Source: an uncultured Lachnospiraceae bacterium (GTDB taxonomy: Bacteria; Bacillota; Clostridia; Lachnospirales; Lachnospiraceae). Taken from it: 5,277 nt of DNA. The notes below the pieces were generated by a model that saw only the letters and a program-made list of their open reading frames with translations, was not told the origin of the DNA and did no database searches. The stretch is from NCBI GenBank assembly GCA_902783445.1, contig CACZQX010000028.1, positions 1-5,277 of the forward strand. Reading direction: 5' to 3'. Below, in pieces: positions 1 through 4,944 of this stretch (its first letter is position 1; the number at the start of each line of letters is the position of its first letter). The position numbers and the translations under genes are program-made.

Positions 1-254
1 GCTGTATGGTTTTGTTTTTTTAGATGCTCATTCGCATCTTCATCCAAACAACTTTGAATAAATTCAACGACATCATCTGTTAATACAGAGGATTCTCGTT
101 CGGGAGTTTTACGCTCCCAAGGTACTGCATTTCCTTCGCAATACTTTTTGAGGGTATTTCTGGAAATGCCTAAACTTTTAGCGATTTGACGCTGGCTTTC
201 GCCGGCATTGTAACGTCTACGAATTTCATCGTAATCTTGCATTGTGATAATCAC
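1..254 (-). CDS. istA: IS21-family transposase IstA, N-terminal fragment
   Basis: The first 84 codons of an IS21-family transposase; the gene continues past base 1. IstA is the DDE transposase that, with the AAA+ helper IstB, carries out cut-and-paste transposition. The visible part has the family's N-terminal helix-turn-helix: YDEIRRRYNAGESQRQIAKS followed by LGISRNTLKKY (residues about 8-38), then PWERK and VLTDDVVEFI before a conserved KQNHT stretch near residues 80-84. The catalytic core is not in the window. I place the start at GTG 254-252 rather than ATG 242-240. A GGAGGG Shine-Dalgarno at 262-267 is 7 bases from the GTG but 19 from the ATG, and IstA proteins often begin with a short leader before the MxDY-type motif. 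Confidence 0.9.
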   Translation of the reverse strand, partial: MIITMQDYDEIRRRYNAGESQRQIAKSLGISRNTLKKYCEGNAVPWERKTPERESSVLTDDVVEFIQSCLDEDANEHLKKQNHT

Positions 255-260
255 CGTCTT

Positions 261-267
261 TCCCTCC
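261..267 (-). promoter_or_regulatory. Ribosome binding site of istA
   Basis: The minus strand reads GGAGGGA here, a strong Shine-Dalgarno. Its spacing selects GTG at 254 as the istA start. It directly abuts the inverted repeat at 268-289. Confidence 0.75.
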
Positions 268-289
268 GAATAAAAAAGTCTTTTTATTC
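268..289 (-). repeat. Perfect 9-bp inverted repeat in the istA leader
   Basis: GAATAAAAA (268-276) and TTTTTATTC (281-289) are perfect inverted copies around a 4-base loop. In the istA transcript this would form an A/U-only hairpin except for its closing G-C pair, ending one base before the GGAGGG. There is no U-tract after it, so it is not a classical terminator. It may affect access to the ribosome binding site; that is inference. Confidence 0.55.
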
Positions 290-303
290 AGAGTAAATAT
301 AAG

Positions 304-329
304 GTGGCTCACTTTCAAGTCAGCGTTAC
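304..329 (-). repeat. IS21 internal terminal repeat, inner copy
   Basis: The plus strand reads GTGGCTCACTTTCAAGTCAG followed by CGTTAC. It matches the outer copy at 338-363 in most positions, in the same orientation, with a 34-base period. Repeated end sequences of this type are presumed transposase binding sites in the IS21 family. Confidence 0.75.
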
Positions 330-337
330 TTGCCTTA

Positions 338-359
338 GTGGCTCAGTTTCAGATTAGCA
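338..359 (-). repeat. IS21 terminal repeat, outer copy and element boundary
   Basis: The plus strand reads GTGGCTCAGTTTCAGATTAG then CA, the expected terminal dinucleotide. The similarity to the inner copy continues a few bases further (ATTTA against GTTAC), so the exact boundary is uncertain by a few bases. Confidence 0.7.
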
Positions 360-367
360 TTTATACC

Positions 368-374
368 AAGGAGG
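368..374 (+). promoter_or_regulatory. Ribosome binding site of the HTH gene
   Basis: AAGGAGG, 5 bases before ATG 380. It decides the start: the frame is open back to a GTG at 338, but that codon is part of the insertion-sequence end and has no ribosome binding site. Confidence 0.8.
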
Positions 375-379
375 CACAA

Positions 380-667
380 ATGCAAATTAAAACGTTGGAA
401 GAAGCTAAAAAAAGAATAAAAGAATTAGAAGAAGAAAATAGAGCCTTAAGAAAAGAAAATGAAGAACTGCGCAACCGCAATTTCGGAGGTCGAAAAAAAC
501 ATGACGAGGCATGGATGTCTTCATATAACGATTTTGTTGCAAAATATGAAAATGGAATGACTATTGTAGAAATTGTTTCCGAAAGCGAAATTAGTAGAAG
601 AACAGCATATCGCTATTTGGCCTATTATAGGGAAATGAAGAAAAGGGAGGAGACTGGCAACGAGTGA
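380..667 (+). CDS. Small coiled-coil / helix-turn-helix protein
   Basis: A 95-residue, highly charged protein likely to bind DNA. Residues about 4-34 form a Lys/Glu-rich heptad pattern (KELEEENRALRKENEELRNR) that should be a dimerising coiled coil. GRKKHDEAW (residues 37-45) follows. Residues about 59-86 then form a resolvase/Hin-like helix-turn-helix: GMTIVEIVSESE, then ISRRTAYRYL as the probable recognition helix. I know of no function for this exact arrangement. The start is ATG 380 with AAGGAGG 5 bases upstream. It overlaps the next gene by GTGA, so the two are probably one operon with coupled translation. An IS21 element ends 20 bases upstream of the ATG and must have separated the gene from its original promoter. 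It could be the regulator or antitoxin of its partner, or a phage/plasmid accessory regulator; neither is shown by sequence alone. Confidence 0.85.
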   Translation: MQIKTLEEAKKRIKELEEENRALRKENEELRNRNFGGRKKHDEAWMSSYNDFVAKYENGMTIVEIVSESEISRRTAYRYLAYYREMKKREETGNE

Positions 668-1194
668 AAGCAAATCAACGGAATATTTCCATAATAAATG
701 ATATTGATGGGAATAAAATAGTAATAATAAATGACATACGTTTTAAAGGCAAAAGGGCAATAGAATGGAACGACGTTAAGGAGTACTTGAAAGACTATGT
801 AGGAGATTTTTACCAAATTGCTGAAACACAAGATGTAGTTTATATTGGGAAGGATCTACCTGATGAATATACGGGATCAAACTATACAGCTGCTTTAAGG
901 GGAACAAATGCAAAGGCAAAGGCAAACGCAGCGCAAGGAATTCCTGAAATGTTGAGTATTGCAAAGGGAAAACATTTTAGAAAAAACAAAACATCGAAAC
1001 ATGCAAGAGATGCAAAATACGGCTGGTTTCGCTACGATTCAAGGTTTGCGCTGCCGGTTTATTCAGCAGATGGAGAACTTGAAAGGTATAATGTGTTTCA
1101 TGCTTCTATGTTGATTCGTCATGCTAACGATAATAAGCTATATCTTTATGATGTTATAGACATAAAAAAAGAAACAGGCAACCCCCTCGGCTAA
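664..1194 (+). CDS. Uncharacterised protein with mobile-element polyvalent-type domain (BECR/LPD-like)
   Basis: A 176-residue protein with no signal peptide or membrane segment. The N-terminal part (about 17-62) contains NKIVIINDIRFKGKRAIEW and DVVYIGKDLPDEYTGSNYT. The conserved-looking core continues with LRGTNAKAKANAAQGIPEM (78-96), KHARDAKYGWFRYDSRFALP (112-131) and, near the C-terminus, RYNVFHASMLIRHA then KLYLYDVIDIKKET. I recognise this core as common in clostridial phage, plasmid and integrative-element proteins, alone or as a module of large polyvalent or MuF-type proteins. It resembles the PBECR (barnase/EndoU/colicin E5-D/RelE-like) and LPD groups, but I cannot assign one with certainty. 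If it is BECR-like, it would be an RNase or related toxin; the His, Arg, Lys and Tyr residues at 112-130 and 141-160 are candidate active-site residues (inference). The GTG start overlaps the TGA of the HTH gene, and GGGAGG lies 13 bases before it. The C-terminus appears complete. Confidence 0.8.
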   Translation: MKANQRNISIINDIDGNKIVIINDIRFKGKRAIEWNDVKEYLKDYVGDFYQIAETQDVVYIGKDLPDEYTGSNYTAALRGTNAKAKANAAQGIPEMLSIAKGKHFRKNKTSKHARDAKYGWFRYDSRFALPVYSADGELERYNVFHASMLIRHANDNKLYLYDVIDIKKETGNPLG

Positions 1195-1308
1195 TTAAAG
1201 CCTACCGGACAAAAAACCCATTTCTTATATATGATATTAAAGCATTTGTTAAGATAAATCAAGTTTTATTTTTGACGCTGACAAAATTTAGTGTGAAATT
1301 GGAAAAAT

Positions 1309-1337
1309 TTGCAAACGACATAATTATAACTTAATAC
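1309..1337 (+). promoter_or_regulatory. Possible weak promoter before the AAA-ATPase gene
   Basis: TTGCAA (1309-1314), 17 bases, then TAATAC (1332-1337). TATAAC at 1325-1330 is an alternative -10, but it lacks a well-spaced -35. The match to consensus is weak. The rest of 1195-1372 is AT-rich with no coding potential I can support. Confidence 0.2.
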
Positions 1338-1338
1338 A

Positions 1339-1357
1339 CTCGACAAAAGCTGTCGAG
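1339..1357 (+). repeat. Perfect 7-bp hairpin upstream of the AAA-ATPase gene
   Basis: CTCGACA (1339-1345) and TGTCGAG (1351-1357) are perfect inverted copies around the 5-base loop AAAGC, ending 15 bases before the GTG start. No T-tract follows, so it is not an intrinsic terminator. It could be an operator half-site pair or a leader hairpin that occupies the region where a ribosome binding site would be expected. Confidence 0.5.
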
Positions 1358-1372
1358 CCCGTCGATAGCAAA

Positions 1373-2302
1373 GTGGGAAGTACATTCGTAAAAGAGGAAA
1401 GCTCATATGCTGCAAGAAAATATCTGAATCCGGGGAATGAGGGATTCGTGGCAATTCTTAACGGCAATTATATAGATAAAACCGGACTTATCGATCTTGT
1501 TAACAGTACAGTCGGCACGGCACAAAATCTTACTTGCATAAGCAGACCCCGTAGGTTCGGGAAGTCATTTGCAGCTAAGATGCTTTGCGCATATTATGAT
1601 TGTACATGCGATTCGAGGGATTTGTTTAAAAACTACGAGATTAGTAAATCGAAAAGTTTTAGAAAACACTTAAACAAGTATAATGTTATTTATTTGGATA
1701 TCACAGGTTTTATCTCGAAATTAAAAGGAGAGAATGCCAATCTTTCAGAAATTGCCACAGATATTATGAGCGCGATTATTAGAGACATTAATAGCGAATT
1801 GAAGGTGAAATTGCGTACCGAAAACTTATCAGATGCTTTGTTACAACTTGTTTATTCCACCGGTCGAAAGATTGTTTTTATTATAGATGAGTGGGATGCC
1901 GTTCTCAGAGAAGCCAAGGATGATTTAGATACACAAAAAGCCTTTTTAAATCTTCTTCGGGGAATTTTTAAAAACGGCAACGTTACACCAAAGGTTGTTG
2001 CTGCAGCCTATATGACGGGTATTCTGCCGATAAAGAAGGATGGGATGGAATCGGCCATATCTGACTTCTTGGAATATACCGTTTTAAACCCGGGTGATTT
2101 TGCAAAGTATACGGGTTTTACAGAGGATGAGGTTGAAAAAATGTGCAAAGAAAACGGGCAGGATTTTTCTTTGATGAAGGAGTGGTATGACGGCTACTCT
2201 TTCTCGCAAGCGGATTCTATATACAATCCCTATTCCGTTATGATGGCACTCAGAATGAAAAGCTTTGAGTCTTTACTTAAAGCAACAACGAACAGGCATT
2301 GA
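1373..2302 (+). CDS. AAA-ATPase-like protein, truncated before its C-terminal nuclease domain
   Basis: Belongs to the AAA-ATPase_like (PF09820)/DUF1703 family, abundant in gut Clostridia and Bacteroidetes, predicted to couple an ATPase to a PD-(D/E)XK-like domain; its biological role is not established. Visible motifs are YLNPGNEGF (17-25), YIDKTGLID (33-41), Walker A-like SRPRRFGKS (57-65), Walker B KIVFIIDEWD (166-175), AYMTGILPIKK (212-222), EWYDGYSF (270-277) and YNPYSVMMAL (284-293). Family members usually run past 500 residues, with an SYWxxT-type motif and then the nuclease domain. Here homology stops near residue 300, and LLKATTNRH plus TGA follow. No reading frame downstream restores the domain before the convergent amidase gene. 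The GTG start has no clear ribosome binding site. The frame is open back to 1292 without another ATG, GTG or TTG that I can find. It is probably a decaying or non-functional copy, though the ATPase domain is intact. Confidence 0.8.
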   Translation: MGSTFVKEESSYAARKYLNPGNEGFVAILNGNYIDKTGLIDLVNSTVGTAQNLTCISRPRRFGKSFAAKMLCAYYDCTCDSRDLFKNYEISKSKSFRKHLNKYNVIYLDITGFISKLKGENANLSEIATDIMSAIIRDINSELKVKLRTENLSDALLQLVYSTGRKIVFIIDEWDAVLREAKDDLDTQKAFLNLLRGIFKNGNVTPKVVAAAYMTGILPIKKDGMESAISDFLEYTVLNPGDFAKYTGFTEDEVEKMCKENGQDFSLMKEWYDGYSFSQADSIYNPYSVMMALRMKSFESLLKATTNRH

Positions 2303-2331
2303 GATAATTATAATGCGGATTCAAAGACTCA
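2266..2331. repeat. 9-bp inverted repeat at the AAA-ATPase truncation point
   Basis: TGAGTCTTT (2266-2274) and AAAGACTCA (2323-2331) are perfect inverted copies 48 bases apart. The left arm lies exactly where similarity to the AAA-ATPase family ends. It may mark a rearrangement junction or be chance; there is no T-tract to make it a terminator. Confidence 0.35.
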
Positions 2332-2352
2332 TGATTGTAAGATAGAGATTCT

Positions 2353-3258
2353 TTATAACCCAAAGTAAGCATCTATTCCGTTAGCGATTCCATAGGCCAT
2401 ATACTGCTGGCATGTTGGATCGCTCATTTCCAAATCCTCATCGGCGTTTGTCATAAAGCCCATTTCGATTATGGTATTTGGAACGTTTGACCAGTTAATT
2501 CCCGTCATGCTGTCGCTTTCCGAAACGCCTTGGTTGGAAAAGCCTGTAGCGGCGCAATAGGAATTAATAACACATTCCGACAAATATCTGCTTTGAGAAT
2601 AGACGTTGCCGTTATAAGGGTTTGCGGGGCTTTGGCAGATGCTAAGAGCACCCCTTACGGAAGAATCATTAAGTCCGTTGGCGTGAATTCTGATAAAAGC
2701 GTTTGCTCCCGCATCATTTGCCATCCTCGCTCTCTCGGCATTGCTTATATCCACATCGTTTGATTCTCTTATCATAACAACGCTATAGCCCCTGTTAATA
2801 AGTTCCTGTTTTAATAAAAGAGCTATTTCAAGAGTAAGCTGATATTCGGGCTTGCCTGTTGCAACACCGCTTGTGCCGCCGGCAACCTTGGCTTTGTAAA
2901 CGTCCGAATTGGGGCCGTTAGGTTCTTGGTCAAAATTTCCGTAAGCCTGGTGGCCTGCATCAATGGCCACTACGTAACCATTGGAACCTCTTGTTATGGA
3001 AGCCGGCGCAGCAAGACTATCCCAATTTGACGCATCTTCTGTCTCACTTTCTTCAACAAAGCTTTCCTCTTGACTACTGCTTTCCGTCTCCGGCTCGCTT
3101 TCGTTAGTAGTTTCTACAGCACTTGTTGCCGTAGTTAGCTTGCTTTCTTTTTCATTTTTTTCGCCTTTGTTTGCATTTATAGCAAAAATCAGAATAATAA
3201 GCCCAACAGCTGCCGCGCACATTATAATAACGGCGATAATCTTTTTCTTAGCTTCCAT
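2353..3258 (-). CDS. Membrane-anchored N-acetylmuramoyl-L-alanine amidase (Amidase_3)
   Basis: A 301-residue zinc amidase that cleaves the bond between N-acetylmuramic acid and L-alanine in peptidoglycan. Residues about 7-28 are a hydrophobic membrane anchor or uncleaved signal after a short MEAKKK positive stretch. Residues about 30-80 are a low-complexity Ser/Thr/Glu linker. The catalytic domain spans about 94-301 with the family's zinc ligands in order: H103 in AIDAGHQ, E138 in GKPEYQLTL and H192 in IRIHANG. The catalytic E265 lies in TIIEMGFMTN. The domain looks complete, and no extra cell-wall-binding repeats are present. The start is ATG 3258-3256: GGAAGGG lies 9 bases upstream, whereas the in-frame TTG at 3276 overlaps that site. 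The gene is transcribed alone, convergent with the AAA-ATPase gene and divergent from the DUF4422 gene. It probably works outside the membrane in wall remodelling or daughter-cell separation. Confidence 0.93.
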   Translation of the reverse strand: MEAKKKIIAVIIMCAAAVGLIILIFAINANKGEKNEKESKLTTATSAVETTNESEPETESSSQEESFVEESETEDASNWDSLAAPASITRGSNGYVVAIDAGHQAYGNFDQEPNGPNSDVYKAKVAGGTSGVATGKPEYQLTLEIALLLKQELINRGYSVVMIRESNDVDISNAERARMANDAGANAFIRIHANGLNDSSVRGALSICQSPANPYNGNVYSQSRYLSECVINSYCAATGFSNQGVSESDSMTGINWSNVPNTIIEMGFMTNADEDLEMSDPTCQQYMAYGIANGIDAYFGL

Positions 3259-3267
3259 TTTATATTG

Positions 3268-3274
3268 CCCTTCC
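3268..3274 (-). promoter_or_regulatory. Ribosome binding site of the amidase gene
   Basis: The minus strand reads GGAAGGG, 9 bases before ATG 3258. It rules out the TTG at 3276 as start. Confidence 0.7.
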
Positions 3275-3296
3275 AAAATAGTTATATATCACTTAA

Positions 3297-3325
3297 ATAA
3301 TACAACATTTTGCTGAAAAACGTAA
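3297..3325 (-). promoter_or_regulatory. Possible amidase promoter
   Basis: On the minus strand, TATTAT (3302-3297) is preceded at 17 bases by TTACGT (3325-3320), a poor -35. The position, about 40 bases before the start codon, is reasonable. It lies next to the divergent promoter of the DUF4422 gene. Confidence 0.3.
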
Positions 3326-3342
3326 GGCTGCTATGCTATAAT
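3313..3342 (+). promoter_or_regulatory. Extended -10 promoter of the DUF4422 gene
   Basis: TGCTATAAT (3334-3342) is a perfect extended -10 (TGnTATAAT), with a partial -35 CTGAAA at 3313-3318. Transcription would begin near 3349, giving a leader of about 28 bases. A second TATAAT at 3354-3359 lacks a -35 at the right spacing. Confidence 0.6.
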
Positions 3343-3376
3343 TATCTTGATAATATAATGTATTTTGGAGGTTATT

Positions 3377-4603
3377 ATGCTTTACATTTTCGGAGCTCAT
3401 TCCCGCGCTCGCACACTTGCGGCATATATCAGGTTTTTGGAGCCGGATAAGACTATCTGCGGCTTTTTGGTGGACAATGACGAGGAAAATCCGGATGAGG
3501 TGGATGCCATAAAAGTTATCGATCTCAACAAAGAGACAAATAATCTGTCGGGATTGGATACAAGTTTTCTGGTATATATTGCGACTCGCGGCATTTACCA
3601 TGAGCAGATAAAGGAAAGGCTCAATGAGCTTGGTTTCAAAAACGTTATTAAGGTTACCCACAGCTTCGACTCCGAAATCAGAAATAAATATTTAATCAAA
3701 TATTTTGAATCCATCGGAAAGGACTTCATAAAGATAAATGATCTGAAAGCAAAGGGCTGCGGCTCCTGCACTTTTAAAGATGATTACACAAGGGGTAATG
3801 CGTGTGTATATGTAGCGAAAACAGCCTTTGATGCTGAGCCGAAGTTAGGATATAAGCTGCCGCTTTATGCAAGTTTCTTACAGGTAGGTACGGAAATTAC
3901 AGATAAAAGGATAAGTGATAATGCTTCAATGGCCGGAGAAACTATTGATGAACAAACCCAAGAACTATTTGATTCGCTTGATTCTGCCATAAAAGCCGGT
4001 TTACCTTCGGAAAGCAAACCAAACAAAGCGGTGTCAAACAAAATCAAATTTGACAACACCGGAGACAATATTTCCGAAAAAAACAAACAATTTTGTGAAC
4101 TTACGGGCCTTTATTGGATTTGGAAAAACGCATCCGAAGACTATGTAGGCTTAGAGCATTACCGCCGCCATTTCATCCTTCCGGATGATTGGTTGCAACG
4201 CGTGATTGACAATGATGTTGATGTTATCTTGCCGATTCCGCTTTATGTCTCTCCAAGCGTTGAAGAAAACTACAAAGGACGTCATATAGCTTCTGATTGG
4301 GATTTTGTTATGGACTATCTTAAAGAGCATCATCCCAAAGATTATGCCTTTGCGAAGGATTTCTTTAGGGGTAATTTGTACAGTCCGTGCAATATGTTTA
4401 TTGGCAAAAAGCCGATAATTGATGCTTTTTGTGAGTGGCTTTTTCCTATTCTTTTTGCCCTTGAAGAACGTAACGGGCTTCGTGATGACAATTACCAAAA
4501 ACGCTATCCGGGTTTTATTTCCGAACGCCTGCTGACCATGTATTTTGCTCGCAGGGAAGACGAAATCAAAAGAATTTACGCCGACAAAAATTTCCTTAAC
4601 TAA
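3377..4603 (+). CDS. DUF4422-family glycosyltransferase with N-terminal Rossmann-like domain
   Basis: A 408-residue cytoplasmic protein. DUF4422 proteins occur in capsule, exopolysaccharide and LPS clusters and are regarded as probable glycosyltransferases. The DUF4422 core runs from about 142 to 395: ACVYVAKTAFD (142-152), LPLYASFLQVG (161-171), NTGDNISEKN (227-236), ELTGLYWIWKN (241-251), YVGLEHYRRHF (256-266), NMFIGKK (339-345), EWLFPILFALEE (353-364) and GFISERLLTMYF (379-390). Residues 1 to about 110 form a separate alternating alpha/beta region starting LYIFGAHSRARTLAAYI, like the nucleotide-binding half of PglD-type or sugar-modifying proteins. About 55 residues (172-226), hydrophilic and Ser/Asp/Lys-rich, separate the LQVG and GDNIS motifs, longer than I expect for the family. 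The start is ATG 3377 with GGAGG 5 bases upstream; the in-frame TTG at 3365 overlaps that site. Donor and acceptor sugars cannot be predicted. Confidence 0.88.
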   Translation: MLYIFGAHSRARTLAAYIRFLEPDKTICGFLVDNDEENPDEVDAIKVIDLNKETNNLSGLDTSFLVYIATRGIYHEQIKERLNELGFKNVIKVTHSFDSEIRNKYLIKYFESIGKDFIKINDLKAKGCGSCTFKDDYTRGNACVYVAKTAFDAEPKLGYKLPLYASFLQVGTEITDKRISDNASMAGETIDEQTQELFDSLDSAIKAGLPSESKPNKAVSNKIKFDNTGDNISEKNKQFCELTGLYWIWKNASEDYVGLEHYRRHFILPDDWLQRVIDNDVDVILPIPLYVSPSVEENYKGRHIASDWDFVMDYLKEHHPKDYAFAKDFFRGNLYSPCNMFIGKKPIIDAFCEWLFPILFALEERNGLRDDNYQKRYPGFISERLLTMYFARREDEIKRIYADKNFLN

Positions 4604-4717
4604 GATTCTTTTGAAGAATTAGGGAAAAATATTGTAGAAATTTTCAAAATAAAATAAATTATTTACAAAACATGACAAATTTGTTTACATTTTGTTCATG
4701 GTTTGTTTTCAAAGCAC

Positions 4718-4739
4718 TGCTAATATAGCTATATCAGCA
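4718..4739. promoter_or_regulatory. 22-base near-palindrome overlapping an extended -10 sequence
   Basis: TGCTAATATAGCTATATCAGCA is symmetric except for one mismatched pair. Its left half contains TGCTAATAT, an extended -10 sequence, though no good -35 lies upstream. It could be a promoter with an operator over it, for a short transcript ending at the terminator 4791-4822. Confidence 0.35.
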
Positions 4740-4790
4740 AAGAGAAATTCTTGATTTGCTAATGAGAAGGTAGTGTATATAAATAATAAT

Positions 4791-4822
4791 AAAAAATGCC
4801 CTGATCGACCGGGGCATTTTTT
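4791..4822. terminator. Bidirectional intrinsic terminator
   Basis: AAAAAATGCCC (4791-4801) and GGGCATTTTTT (4812-4822) are perfect inverted copies around a 10-base loop. The T-tract on one strand and A-tract on the other allow termination in both directions. It ends transcription from the DUF4422 side and separates it from the LicD promoter. Confidence 0.85.
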
Positions 4823-4836
4823 ATGTCCTCAATCCC

Positions 4837-4865
4837 TTTAAAAATCAGCCCTGAGATAGTATAAT
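4837..4865 (+). promoter_or_regulatory. Promoter of the LicD gene
   Basis: TTTAAA (4837-4842), 17 bases, then a perfect TATAAT (4860-4865). Transcription would begin near 4872, just before the sequence GGAAGGA at 4876-4882. The leader to any start codon near 4891-4897 would be only about 20 bases. Confidence 0.6.
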
Positions 4866-4944
4866 GTAACATATCGGAAGGAAAACAAGCACGAACATTG
4901 CGAGTATTTGTTTCCCGGAAGAAAATAAGTATTGGGAGAATGCG

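Larger units (their letters stand above)
1..359 (-). mobile_element. IS21-family insertion sequence, left end (partial)
   Basis: This is the left end of an IS21-family element, read on the minus strand. It contains the start of an IstA-type transposase and, outside it, two direct copies of a roughly 22-base repeat. IS21 members characteristically carry multiple repeats at their ends and terminate in 5'-TG...CA-3'. The outermost repeat read on the minus strand begins TGCTAATCTGAAACTGAGCC, which places the boundary at base 359. The remainder (rest of istA, istB, right end) lies outside the window, so intactness and target duplication cannot be judged. If the boundary is right, target DNA begins at base 360 with TTTATACC. 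Confidence 0.85.
4604..4944 (+). other. Intergenic region between the DUF4422 and LicD genes
   Basis: This 341-base, AT-rich stretch has no supported gene unless the LicD start lies upstream of 4945. A 6-bp hairpin (ATTCTT/AAGAAT, 4605-4619) lies just after the DUF4422 stop but lacks a T-tract. Further on come a near-palindrome over an extended -10 sequence (4718-4739), a strong bidirectional terminator (4791-4822), and the LicD promoter (4837-4865). From 4870 onward the LicD reading frame is already open. Confidence 0.7.

Noticed and set aside
338..379. Upstream GTG start giving a 109-residue HTH protein
   Set aside because: The extra codons lie in the IS terminal repeat and lack a ribosome binding site; ATG 380 has AAGGAGG at good spacing.
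625..964. Minus-strand open frames opposite the HTH/BECR-like pair
   Set aside because: They lie opposite the well-supported plus-strand genes, show no recognisable motif and have no good ribosome binding site.
1188..1202. GGCT/AGCC inverted repeat at the end of the BECR-like gene as a terminator
   Set aside because: Only four base pairs and no T-tract follows.
2530..2763. Plus-strand open frame inside the amidase gene
   Set aside because: It is the complement of conserved amidase catalytic-domain codons and has no family resemblance.
3293..3661. Minus-strand 122-codon open frame over the divergent promoter and DUF4422 start
   Set aside because: It overlaps the promoter region and the start of a clear gene, and its translation has no recognisable domain.
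3865..4498. Minus-strand open frames inside the DUF4422 gene
   Set aside because: They are antisense to conserved motifs such as YVGLEHYRRHF and have no independent coding evidence.
4605..4619. ATTCTT/AAGAAT hairpin after the DUF4422 stop as a terminator
   Set aside because: Short A/T-only stem followed by AGGGAAAA rather than a T-tract; the real terminator is at 4791-4822.
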